Notes under the pieces: generated by a model
Seen by the model: the letters and a program-made list of their open reading frames with translations, nothing else
Told to the model about the DNA's origin: nothing
The model's database searches: none
Position numbers and translations under genes: made by a program
Shown here: positions 14,917-22,354 of the stretch, piece by piece
How the letters are laid out: each line of letters starts with the position of its first letter
Numbering within the stretch: position 1 is the stretch's first letter
Assembly (NCBI RefSeq): GCF_013414345.1
Contig: NZ_CP058670.1
Coordinates: 372,001-436,000 of the forward strand
Source: Microcella indica
Lineage (GTDB): Bacteria; Actinomycetota; Actinomycetes; Actinomycetales; Microbacteriaceae
Direction: 5' to 3'
DNA: 64,000 bases

Positions 14917-15474
14917 TCAGCGTGAGAGCAGGTCGACCAGCTGGGCCTTGGTGTACCGCGAGTAGCCCGAGTGCCCTTCCTTCCGCGCACGCTCCTTCAA
15001 CTGCGCGACCGTCAGGGACGACAGATCGTCGGGCTTCGGCGCGGGCGTTGATTCGGCCTTCACGGCCCGCTTTGGTGCAGGCTTCTTCGCCGTCGTCTTC
15101 TCGGCGGTCCGCACCTTCTCGGCCTCGGCGTTCACCGACGCCTTCGCGCTCGCTCGCTTCGCGACGTCCTTGTCGCCGCGGCTCTCGACGGGTGCAGGGG
15201 CGCGGCGGATCTGCGCCTTGCCTTTGGCCTTCCCGGCCGCCGCGGCGATGGCCGCGATCGCACCGATGGCCCTGCCCACCACCTTCTTCGGGTCTCGCTT
15301 GATGGCCTTCTTCGGCGCCGACGATGCGTCCTTCGCCTCGTCGGCGAGCGAGCGCATCTTCTTGGCGTCCTTCTTTGGGAGGGTCTTTGCGAGCTTCTTC
15401 GCGTCCTTCGCAGACTCTGCTGCCGCATCGAGCGCGGCCTTGGTCGCCTTGCTGTTCTTGGTGGACTTCGCCAT
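14917..15474 (-). CDS. Lys/Ala-rich protein with C-terminal Rho-N/SAP-like motif
   Basis: A 185-residue protein starting MAKSTKNSKATKAALD at 15474. It is rich in Lys, Ala and Pro and probably largely disordered, with a short helical hydrophobic patch (GRAIGAIAAIAAAAGKAKG). The C-terminal about 35 residues (LSSLTVAQLKERARKEG and KAQLVDLLSR) resemble the small helix-extended-loop-helix of Rho N-terminal and SAP domains, which bind nucleic acid. This resembles actinobacterial histone-like or nucleoid proteins with AlaLysPro tails. The function is inferred only. It is the first chromosomal gene past the island. Confidence 0.68.
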   Translation of the reverse strand: MAKSTKNSKATKAALDAAAESAKDAKKLAKTLPKKDAKKMRSLADEAKDASSAPKKAIKRDPKKVVGRAIGAIAAIAAAAGKAKGKAQIRRAPAPVESRGDKDVAKRASAKASVNAEAEKVRTAEKTTAKKPAPKRAVKAESTPAPKPDDLSSLTVAQLKERARKEGHSGYSRYTKAQLVDLLSR

Positions 15475-15590
15475 GGTTGCTCCTCGTCGTGGGTCCGCAG
15501 GGCGAGGATCGCCGCTGTGCAGGGTCGCCCACAGTAGCGGCGGGGCCTGACCACCGTCACAGAGTCTCACTACGCAGCAGGTGCAAAGTA

Positions 15591-15605
15591 CTTTAGGTGC
15601 TAAAG
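15591..15605 (+). promoter_or_regulatory. Inverted-repeat operator, probable MarR-family site
   Basis: CTTTAG-GTG-CTAAAG is a perfect 6-bp inverted repeat, 7 bp before the ATG at 15613. It lies in the leader of the operon that encodes a MarR-family regulator as its second gene. Autoregulation through this site is the simplest reading. Confidence 0.65.
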
Positions 15606-15612
15606 GATCGGC

Positions 15613-16257
15613 ATGACGACGACCCCTCGCGCTCTCGCCCTCTTCGGCGCGACCGGCAAGACCGGCCGCCACGTTCTCGCTCAGGCGCTCGAGGCCGGGC
15701 ACTCGGTGCGCGCCCTCGCGCGCCGCCCCGAGGCGCTCGACGCGCACGAGCGGCTCACCGTCGTCGCGGGCGACGTGCGCGAGGGCGACGCCGTGCGCGA
15801 GACCGTGCGCGGCTCCGACGCCGTGGTGAGCGTCTTCGGTCAGGTGAAGGGTTCGCCGCCCACCCTGCAGACGGAGGGCACGCAGGCGATCGTCGACGCG
15901 ATGGCCGAGCAGGGCATCCGGCGCATCATCTCGCTCTCGGGAGGCGGCCTGCCCGCCGAGGAGCACGACCAGCCGAAAGTGCCCGACAGGATTATCCGGT
16001 GGCTGCTGAGGCGGCTCTCGCCGGCCGTGCTCGATGACGCGATCGCGCACCTCGCGGTGCTGCGCGGGAGCGGCCTCGACTGGACGGCCGTGCGTGGCCC
16101 GCGCCTCACCGACGCGCCTGCGACCGGCAGCTATCGCGTCGGGTGGGTGGGCGTCAACGCGAGCACGCAGATCGCCCGCGCCGACCTCGCGCGCTTCATC
16201 CTCACGCAGCTCGACGACGTCCAGTTCGTGCACGAGCTCCCGTTCGTGAGCAAGTAG
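15613..16257 (+). CDS. NAD(P)H-binding atypical SDR protein
   Basis: A 214-residue Rossmann-fold protein. The dinucleotide motif is GATGKTGRHV, and it has the atypical-SDR pattern seen in NmrA/YwnB-like flavin or quinone reductases (VVAGDVREGDAV, ISLSGGG). No Tyr-X3-Lys catalytic pair stands out. It is the first gene of a three-gene operon: its stop shares a base with the GTG of the MarR gene, and a second Rossmann protein follows. The probable role is response to reactive quinones or redox stress under control of the MarR protein. Confidence 0.82.
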   Translation: MTTTPRALALFGATGKTGRHVLAQALEAGHSVRALARRPEALDAHERLTVVAGDVREGDAVRETVRGSDAVVSVFGQVKGSPPTLQTEGTQAIVDAMAEQGIRRIISLSGGGLPAEEHDQPKVPDRIIRWLLRRLSPAVLDDAIAHLAVLRGSGLDWTAVRGPRLTDAPATGSYRVGWVGVNASTQIARADLARFILTQLDDVQFVHELPFVSK

Positions 16258-16736
16258 TGACCGACGCGAGCAGCACCGACTCCGACTCGGACACTGGTAC
16301 CACCGACGCACGTGTGGCATCGCTCGCGCGCGTCATCGAGCGCATCGCCGTCGTCACGCGTGAGGTCACGGCGCGGGGCGCGTACCCGTTTCAGGAGCGC
16401 GGGCTCGGCCGAGCATCCATGAATCTGCTCTTCGCGCTCGCCCGCCGCGACGGCGCGCGCGTCGCCGAACTCGCGCATCGGCTCGGCATCACGAGCGGCG
16501 CCGTCACGCAGACCGTCGACACGCTGCGCGCCGCCGGCCTGGTCACGAGCGAGGTGAGCGAAGGCGACAAGCGCGGGCGGGTCATCAGGCTCAGTGAGGA
16601 TGCTCGGCGCGAGATCTCCGGACTCGAACGCGAGTACGTCGAGGCCGTCGCGCCCGCGTTCGCCGGGCTCAGCACGCACGACATTCTCGAGCTCGACCGC
16701 ATCCTCGCCGCCGTGACGATCGCGGAGGAGCGGTGA
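16257..16736 (+). CDS. MarR-family transcriptional regulator
   Basis: A 159-residue winged-helix regulator starting at GTG 16257, which overlaps the previous stop by one base. The helix-turn-helix is visible (VAELAHRLGITSGAVTQTVDTL) with the MarR wing (RAAGLVTSEVSEGDKRGRVIRL) and flanking dimerisation helices. Its genes on both sides are NAD(P)-binding proteins, and it ends with a 4-bp GTGA overlap into the next. It likely represses this operon through the inverted repeat at 15591-15605. The ligand is unknown. Confidence 0.87.
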   Translation: MTDASSTDSDSDTGTTDARVASLARVIERIAVVTREVTARGAYPFQERGLGRASMNLLFALARRDGARVAELAHRLGITSGAVTQTVDTLRAAGLVTSEVSEGDKRGRVIRLSEDARREISGLEREYVEAVAPAFAGLSTHDILELDRILAAVTIAEER

Positions 16737-17635
16737 GCGGCGTGGCCGACACTGCCGGCGCCGTGCTCGTCACCGGCGCGACCGGCAATGTCGGCGCGGC
16801 CGTGGTGAGGCACCTGCTAGAGCGCGGCGAGCCCGTCGTGTCGGCGCTGCGCGACCTGGCTGACCCCGGGCTCGTGCCCGGCAGCGAGGCGCGCGCGTTC
16901 GACTTCGAGAACCCCGCCGGATGGGAGGCGGCGCTCGCCGGAGTCGACCGCGTCTTCCTGCTACGCCCGCCCGCGATCGGCGACGTGCAGCAGCACCTCC
17001 TGCCGTTCGTCGACTTCGCGCTCGAGCACGGCGTGCGGCACATCGTCTTCCTTTCCCTGCAGGGCGTGCAGGTCAACCGAGCGACCCCGCACCACGCGGT
17101 CGAGAAGCACCTGCGCGCGCGGAAGGCGCCGTTCACCTTCCTGCGCCCGAACTTCTTCATGCAGAACCTGTCGACCACCTACGCGGGCGACATCCGCGAC
17201 CGCGACGAGATCGCCGTGCCCGCGGCGCGCGCACGTACGGCCTTCATCGACACCGACGACATTGGTCGGGTCTCCGCGCACGTGCTGACCGAGCCCGGGC
17301 ACCTCGGCAGGGCTTACACGCTCTCCGGCGAGCAGTCGCTGACCTACGACGACGTCGCGAGGGCTCTCACCGCTGAGCTCGGGCGACCCATCCGCTACAC
17401 GCGGCCGAGCCCCGCGCAGTACACCGAGCTGCTGCGCGAGCGCGGCGCGCCCGAGGACTACATCGAGGTGCAGTCCATGATCTACAAGGTCGTGCGACTG
17501 CGCGTCTCCGCCTTGCCCAACCGTGCGATCCGCCGCATCACGGGAGCGCCTGCGACGAACTTCGCGCAGTTCGCGCACAGGGAGCGCGCGGCGTGGATGC
17601 CGCCTGAGGGGGATCGCTCGGCGAGCGCGCGCTAG
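16733..17635 (+). CDS. NmrA-like/SDR-family NAD(P)-binding protein
   Basis: A 300-residue protein with the motif VTGATGNVGAAVVRHLLERG and an NmrA/HSCARG-type layout: an N-terminal Rossmann domain and a C-terminal substrate domain with LGRAYTLSGEQSLTYDDVARAL. No typical SDR catalytic tyrosine is obvious. It is read from a GTG that overlaps the MarR gene by 4 bp, so the three genes form one transcriptional unit. The products are probably NAD(P)H sensors or quinone-type oxidoreductases; the substrate is not predictable. Confidence 0.85.
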   Translation: MSGVADTAGAVLVTGATGNVGAAVVRHLLERGEPVVSALRDLADPGLVPGSEARAFDFENPAGWEAALAGVDRVFLLRPPAIGDVQQHLLPFVDFALEHGVRHIVFLSLQGVQVNRATPHHAVEKHLRARKAPFTFLRPNFFMQNLSTTYAGDIRDRDEIAVPAARARTAFIDTDDIGRVSAHVLTEPGHLGRAYTLSGEQSLTYDDVARALTAELGRPIRYTRPSPAQYTELLRERGAPEDYIEVQSMIYKVVRLRVSALPNRAIRRITGAPATNFAQFAHRERAAWMPPEGDRSASAR

Positions 17636-17666
17636 CTGCCCAGCAGAACGACGAGCAGCGTCGCGC
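17631..17666 (+). repeat. 36-bp direct repeat flanking vapBC, left copy
   Basis: GCTAGCTGCCCAGCAG and the following bases match 18481-18516 at 33 of 36 positions. It includes the stop codon of the NmrA-like gene and resembles the end of the small membrane-protein gene at 18482-18622. Confidence 0.75.
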
Positions 17667-17686
17667 AGCTCGGCCTCCGATGAGGG

Positions 17687-18097
17687 TTACGAGTCGCTGC
17701 CGTTCCACAGCCGAAGCTTGCAGTGGTGGGAAGCGTGCTCGAAGTCGCGATCTGTGCTGAGCAATTCGAGGTCGTGGGTGATGCACAGTTGCGCGATGAG
17801 GGCGTCGATGGTGCCGAGCTGCACTCCGGCGCGGCGACACGAGTTGCGCAGTTCGGCAGCCGCGATGTGGTCGTCGCGCGTCGGCTGCATGGCAGGGAGC
17901 GCGCGGAAGCGTCGGCGTATCTCGGACTGGGTGCGCTCGGGCAGAAACCCTTGAAGAAGCTCCTGCACGATGAGGCCCGTCGTCACGACCAGGTCTGACT
18001 CGAGCGCGGTCCTCAGCCCCGCAACGGCGGGGCTGTTCGTCGGGCGGTCGCGACGAAGTGCGAGCGACCACACGCTGGTGTCGACGAGCACGGTCAT
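17687..18097 (-). CDS. vapC: VapC-type PIN-domain toxin ribonuclease
   Basis: A 136-residue PIN-domain protein. The acidic residues that bind Mg2+ are visible: Asp in VLVDTSVW, Glu in VQELLQG, Asp in GTIDALIAQL, and Asp in STDRDFEH. VapC toxins cleave RNA, commonly tRNA or rRNA. I start at 18097 (MTVLVD), whose ATG overlaps the antitoxin stop by 4 bp. The length is normal, and no truncation is seen. It is paired with the antitoxin directly upstream. Confidence 0.92.
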   Translation of the reverse strand: MTVLVDTSVWSLALRRDRPTNSPAVAGLRTALESDLVVTTGLIVQELLQGFLPERTQSEIRRRFRALPAMQPTRDDHIAAAELRNSCRRAGVQLGTIDALIAQLCITHDLELLSTDRDFEHASHHCKLRLWNGSDS

Positions 18098-18294
18098 GCC
18101 CGCGCGCGTTCCGCCTTGTAGTCGAAGGAGTCGTCCCACTCCAGGGTGCCGACGAGGTCGAGAAGGCCGAGCTGTTCTCGCCTGGCGATGAACTCTTGCA
18201 GGGCGAGAGTCACGGCAGCCTTCTTAGTGGCTTGACCGCTCACCGCGAGCGCACGATCGAGAAGCTCGGGATCCAGTGCCAAGTTCGTCGCCAT
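18094..18294 (-). CDS. vapB: VapB-type antitoxin (ribbon-helix-helix)
   Basis: A 66-residue protein (MATNLALDPELLDRALAVSG then KKAAVTLALQEFIARREQ). The pattern is a VapB/type II antitoxin with a ribbon-helix-helix DNA-binding N-terminus and a C-terminal toxin-binding segment (LLDLVGTLEWDDSFDYKAERA). The ribosome site AAGGAGG precedes the ATG. A -10-like TAGACT lies upstream, and the stop overlaps vapC by 4 bp. It neutralises VapC and probably represses the pair. Confidence 0.92.
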   Translation of the reverse strand: MATNLALDPELLDRALAVSGQATKKAAVTLALQEFIARREQLGLLDLVGTLEWDDSFDYKAERARA

Positions 18295-18480
18295 CGTTGC
18301 CTCCTTACACATGAGTCTACACAGCGCGGGTTGACCGTCGTGAGCGACGAGGCCCCCTCGACAACCCAGCCATTCCTCAGAACGTAGTGACCCCCACACG
18401 AGCGCGTGGCGAACGGTCGCGCAACAGTGGGGTCTCGGCGCCGCCGCGTACCTGTGGACGACTCGACGTCGACGTCGTGC

Positions 18481-18516
18481 GCTAGCTGCCTAGCAGGATG
18501 ACGAGCAGCGTCGCGC
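18481..18516 (+). repeat. 36-bp direct repeat flanking vapBC, right copy
   Basis: Partner of 17631-17666. Here the sequence is the 3' end of the small membrane-protein gene read on the minus strand. The toxin-antitoxin pair lies between the two copies. Confidence 0.75.
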
Positions 18517-18622
18517 CGCTCGCGGTCACGCCCACGAGACCGACGATGAGCAACCACGCGATTGGCGTCGCCGAGCGGAGGCGGCCGAGGAACCCCACGG
18601 GCCGGTCGTCGTCATCGCTCAT
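18482..18622 (-). CDS. Small single-membrane-segment protein
   Basis: A 46-residue frame on the minus strand: MSDDDDRPVGFLGRLRSATP, then a hydrophobic helix (IAWLLIVGLVGVTASGATLLVILLGS) that runs to the stop. The codon use is typical of the genome and the acidic/basic N-terminus before one helix is coding-like. It belongs to no family I recognise. Its 3' end is repeated at 17631-17666, on the other side of vapBC. Confidence 0.6.
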   Translation of the reverse strand: MSDDDDRPVGFLGRLRSATPIAWLLIVGLVGVTASGATLLVILLGS

Positions 18623-18933
18623 GCGTCCAGCCTAGAGGTCGGTGCGCTGGCGCTCTCGGGGAGGGTCGCCGAGCAGGCTTCCAGGATTGCGGAACTTCGT
18701 GAACATGGTTCGCGACGTTCCGAAGTTATGGAAGCGTCCCGAAGGGGTGCGATGCTCGCGGTCGCTAATATGAGCGACACCGGCGCCGTTGGCGCGACGA
18801 GACGGTCGCCGTCGTCACGGCGGGAACGATCACCCACTACGCCGACATCTACCCGACCGGTGTGCAGGTGTACGAGACGGGCGACTCGATCATCGAGGGT
18901 GCCGGGTACCCGCGCGAGGGCCGTAGCGCGACC
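18623..18933. other. Intergenic region with a degenerate coding-like stretch
   Basis: This 311-bp gap has no convincing gene. From 18770 a frame opens MSDTGAVGATRR and becomes low quality. In another frame, plus-strand codons covering about 18806-18933 read ETVAVVTAGTITHYADIYP, then QVYETGDSIIEG, with strong G/C third positions. That frame runs on past 18934 into the convergent kinase gene to a TGA at 18979-18981. This resembles the remains of a small gene with a frameshift near its start, or a chance frame. No homologue is recognised. Confidence 0.35.
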
Positions 18934-20628
18934 CTACCGCAGGCGCCAGGGCGCCACGGCGTGGAGGAGGGGCAGCGCTGAGGCTCCGATGAGCACCCAG
19001 CTGAGCACCTCATCGTTCGGGCGCAGGATCACCCCGGCGAGCAGCAGCGCCGTGAAGAGGATCGCCGAGGTGGCGCGGCGCACGCTGCCGTCGAGGACGC
19101 GCAGGCGCTGCTCGACTTCCGGACTGCGCACCGCGAGCTCGCCGCGGTCGAGGCGCGTGGCGAGAGCATCCACTCGTTGGGGGAGGCGCGCGAGCGCCAA
19201 GAGGATGGCGACCGCCTCGCGGCCGACGCTGCGCGCTGTCGACGTGCCGCCGCCGCGCAGGAGGGTGCGGGCGAAGGGGTCGACGGCGTCCCACATGTTG
19301 AAGTCGCGGTTGAGGGCGCTCGTGACGCCCGAGATGAGCGAGACGGTGCGGATGAGCAGCAGGAAGCTCTCTGGCAGCTGGAACGGCAGGGTGCGCACAA
19401 GCTCGCTGAACTGCAGGGCGAACTGCTGCAGCTCGCGCGGGTCGAGCGCCGTGAGTTCGGCGACACCCATCCCGCCGAAGCGGTCGAACAGGGCCGTGAC
19501 GGCGCGCTCGAGCTCGACAGTGTCGGCCGAGGGCAGCAGCACGCCGAGGCGCTGCGTCGCCACCACCCAGCCGCGGGCGTCGCGCGAGGCGACGGCGAAG
19601 ATGAACTGCTGCAGGCCGTCGCGCAGCTCGTCGGTGATCTCGCCCATCATGCCGAAGTCGATGTAGGTGATCGTGAAGCCATGCTCGGCGCTCGGGGTCA
19701 CGAAGATGTTGCCCGGGTGCGGGTCGGCGTGAAAGAACCCGGCGACGAAGATCTGCTCGAACGTCGCCCGCGCCAGCTCGGCGGCAACGGCATCCGGGTC
19801 GAGGCCCGCCGCCTGCAGCGCGCCGACATCGGTGATCTTGATCGCTGTCACGTCGGCGAGCGTCAGCACGCGGCGTGCACTGCGCTCCCACACGATCACC
19901 GGCGCCCCGACGCGCGGATCGTCGGCGAAGATCTCGGCGAAGCGCTCGGCGTTGCCCGCCTCGTGCACGTAGTCGATCTCCTCCAGGCTCGTCGTCGCGA
20001 ACTCCTCGATGAGCGCGGGCGCGTCCGCGCGCCGGTTGACGAGCTTCACACGCGAGAGCCAGCGGGCAACACGGCGCAGAGCGGCCAGATCGACCTCGAC
20101 GATCTGCTCGATGCCGGGCCGCAGTACTTTCACGACGACGTTCTCGAAACCCAGGTCGGCGGCGAGCGCGGGCGTCAGGCGCGCGCGGTGCGCCTGCCCG
20201 AGGGACGCGGCCGCGATCGGCTCGCTCTCGAAGTGCGCATACGCCCGATCGAGCGGGATGCCCAGCTCGCGCTCGGCCTGCGCGACGATGCTCGCGAACG
20301 ACTCAGGAGCCACCTCGTCCTGCAGCCCCTCGAGCTCGCGCGTGATCTCCGGCGGCAGCACGTCGAGGCGCGACGACAGGAACTGCCCGACCTTGATCAT
20401 GAGCCCGCCCAGGTCGGTGGCCAGCGCGTGGAAGCGCCGGGCGAGCTTCTGCAGACGCCGGATGCGGCCCCGCGCCGCGAACCGCGCGAGCCCGAACCGC
20501 GGCAGCACGAGCTCGAACCACCACGCCTGCGCGAGAGCGCGCGCCGCGAAGCGCATGATGCGGCGGTAGCGTGCGCGCGAGGCACGATCGGCCGGCGGCG
20601 CCTCGAGCGCGCCGCGGGCAGACGTCAC
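18934..20628 (-). CDS. ABC1/AarF/UbiB-family atypical protein kinase
   Basis: A 564-residue protein starting at GTG 20628. The ABC1 family hallmark KxGQ is in MIKVGQFLSSRLDVLP. A VVVKVLRPGIEQI region (ATP-site lysine), the catalytic-loop-like HADPHPGN and the metal-binding DFG in ITYIDFGMMGEITDELR are also present. The C-terminus has hydrophobic membrane segments (ATSAILFTALLLAGVILR and WVLIGASALPLLHAV). UbiB-like proteins support ubiquinone or lipid metabolism; in actinobacteria the role is unclear. It is downstream of the PadR gene with a 4-bp gap, forming an operon. Confidence 0.92.
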   Translation of the reverse strand: MTSARGALEAPPADRASRARYRRIMRFAARALAQAWWFELVLPRFGLARFAARGRIRRLQKLARRFHALATDLGGLMIKVGQFLSSRLDVLPPEITRELEGLQDEVAPESFASIVAQAERELGIPLDRAYAHFESEPIAAASLGQAHRARLTPALAADLGFENVVVKVLRPGIEQIVEVDLAALRRVARWLSRVKLVNRRADAPALIEEFATTSLEEIDYVHEAGNAERFAEIFADDPRVGAPVIVWERSARRVLTLADVTAIKITDVGALQAAGLDPDAVAAELARATFEQIFVAGFFHADPHPGNIFVTPSAEHGFTITYIDFGMMGEITDELRDGLQQFIFAVASRDARGWVVATQRLGVLLPSADTVELERAVTALFDRFGGMGVAELTALDPRELQQFALQFSELVRTLPFQLPESFLLLIRTVSLISGVTSALNRDFNMWDAVDPFARTLLRGGGTSTARSVGREAVAILLALARLPQRVDALATRLDRGELAVRSPEVEQRLRVLDGSVRRATSAILFTALLLAGVILRPNDEVLSWVLIGASALPLLHAVAPWRLR

Positions 20629-20632
20629 GCGC

Positions 20633-21175
20633 TCAGCCCTCGGCGAGGATCGCGTAGAGCGCTCGACGCGTCTCGTCGAGAAGCTTCGCCGCGCGCTCCT
20701 GCTGCTCCACCGTGCCGCTCTGCGCGACCTGCGAGGCGGCCTGCGCGAGCTTCACGCCCGCCTTCGGCAGTGCGCGCGAGTGCTCACCGAAGCGGGGCAT
20801 GCGCGACTCCCAGCCGTGATCGCGACCCGTGTCGTGCCTGCTCTCGGAGGCCTCGGCTGCGACCGCGTGCCCGGCCTCGGTGAGGGAGTACACCCGACGC
20901 TCGTCGTGCTGCTCGCTGCTCACGAGACCCTCGTCGGTGAGCTGCTGCAGCATCGGGTAGACGGTGCCGGCGCTCGGGGTGCGCGAGCCGGGCATCCGGT
21001 CGCCGATCGCCTGCATGACCTGGTGACCGTTCTTCGGGCCGTCGATAAGGGAGACGAGCACTGCGGAGCGGATGTCGGCGTGCCCCATCATCGCCTCCAT
21101 GTGGGGGCCGAACTGCTCGCGCAGGCCCTCCATGGCCTCCCAGAGGTCGAATCGGGGGTTCGTGGCGCTGCGCAT
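20633..21175 (-). CDS. PadR-family transcriptional regulator
   Basis: A 180-residue PadR-family protein. The winged-helix domain is clear (AVLVSLIDGPKNGHQVMQAI, then GTVYPMLQQLTDEGLVSS and RRVYSLTEAG). A C-terminal helical domain (GVKLAQAASQVAQSGT...) follows. PadR regulators usually repress an adjacent gene and respond to small molecules or membrane-active stress. Here it is directly upstream of the ABC1 kinase. A 124-bp gap before the next minus-strand gene holds its promoter. It is the likely regulator of this two-gene unit. Confidence 0.87.
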   Translation of the reverse strand: MRSATNPRFDLWEAMEGLREQFGPHMEAMMGHADIRSAVLVSLIDGPKNGHQVMQAIGDRMPGSRTPSAGTVYPMLQQLTDEGLVSSEQHDERRVYSLTEAGHAVAAEASESRHDTGRDHGWESRMPRFGEHSRALPKAGVKLAQAASQVAQSGTVEQQERAAKLLDETRRALYAILAEG

Positions 21176-21299
21176 GCGGAATCCTTCGTCTGCGGGGAAA
21201 GGCCGACGGTCGCGGTCTTGACCACAGTCAACGCCACCACGCTGAGACTGGGCTCGGTGCTGGTCGAGCGCGCGCTGTGCGCGCGTGTCCTCCGTCGGG

Positions 21300-22298
21300 T
21301 CAGTCGCGGGACGCCCACGCCTCGGCAGTGAGGCGCAGCGAGGCGAGGCGCTGCTCGAGGCTCATCGCCGCGTGCACGGTGATGAGCTCGTGAGCGCCGC
21401 AGTCGGCGGCGAAGGCGGCGAGCTGCTGGGTGACCGCGGTCGGAGAGCCCGACGCGGTGTAGCGGCCCATCGCGAGAATCTGCCGGCCCGCGGGGGTGTC
21501 CACGAGCACGTGCGACTCCTCCTCGGTGAACTCGCGCTCGCGCCCGCGGCTGAGGAACCGGCGCACGCGCTCGCGCTGCACGGCCTCGAGCTGAGTGGCT
21601 GCCGACTCTTCCGACTCCGCGGCGACGACGTTGATGGCCGCCATGGCGTGCGGCGTCGCGAGCTCGTCGCTCGGGGTGAAGCGGCTCGTATAGTGGGCCA
21701 GGGCCGCGTGCAGGGCATCCGGAGCGAAGTGCGAGGCGAAGGCGAACGGAAGGCCCAGCTTCGCCGCCAGGTCGGCGCCGAACATGCTCGAGCCGAGGAT
21801 GTAGCGCGGCACGCGCGTGCCGCGGCCGGGGTACGCGTTGACGCCGCTCACCGGCAGCTCGTCACCGAGGTAGTGGCCGAGCTCGATGACGTCGGCGGGG
21901 AAGGATTCCGCCGATTCGGGCGTGCGACGCAGCGCGCGCAGGGTCACCTGGTCGGTGCCGGGCGCGCGGCCCAGACCGAGGTCGATGCGGCCCGGGTGCA
22001 GCTCGGCGAGCGTGCCGAACTGCTCGGCGATCACGAGCGGGGCGTGGTTGGGCAGCATGACGCCGCCCGAGCCGAGACGAATCGTCGACGTGTGCGCGGC
22101 GACGTGCGCGATGAGCACGGCCGTCGCGCTCGACGCGATCGCCGCCATGTTGTGGTGCTCGGCGTACCAGACCCGCCGATATCCGCTGCGCTCGGCCTCC
22201 TTCGCGACCGCGACCGTCTCCGCAAGCGCCTCGCGCACGGGGGCGCCCGTGCGGGTCGGGGCGAGGTCAAGGACGGAGAGGGGGAGGGGCTCGGTCAC
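21300..22298 (-). CDS. LLM-class flavin-dependent oxidoreductase
   Basis: A 332-residue luciferase-like monooxygenase. The start at GTG 22298 gives [14 protein letters not shown], matching the N-terminus of the LLM MsnO8-like group. The family motifs [38 protein letters not shown] and [17 protein letters not shown] (flavin/F420-binding region) are present. The TIM-barrel length is complete. It uses FMN or F420; the substrate is not predictable. It stands alone between PadR and a GH3 gene. Confidence 0.9.
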   Translation of the reverse strand: MTEPLPLSVLDLAPTRTGAPVREALAETVAVAKEAERSGYRRVWYAEHHNMAAIASSATAVLIAHVAAHTSTIRLGSGGVMLPNHAPLVIAEQFGTLAELHPGRIDLGLGRAPGTDQVTLRALRRTPESAESFPADVIELGHYLGDELPVSGVNAYPGRGTRVPRYILGSSMFGADLAAKLGLPFAFASHFAPDALHAALAHYTSRFTPSDELATPHAMAAINVVAAESEESAATQLEAVQRERVRRFLSRGREREFTEEESHVLVDTPAGRQILAMGRYTASGSPTAVTQQLAAFAADCGAHELITVHAAMSLEQRLASLRLTAEAWASRD

Positions 22299-22354
22299 GG
22301 AGTCATCGTGGCACGGGTTCGCAGGTGCTTGCTGACCGGGTCCGTGGCAGTGGC

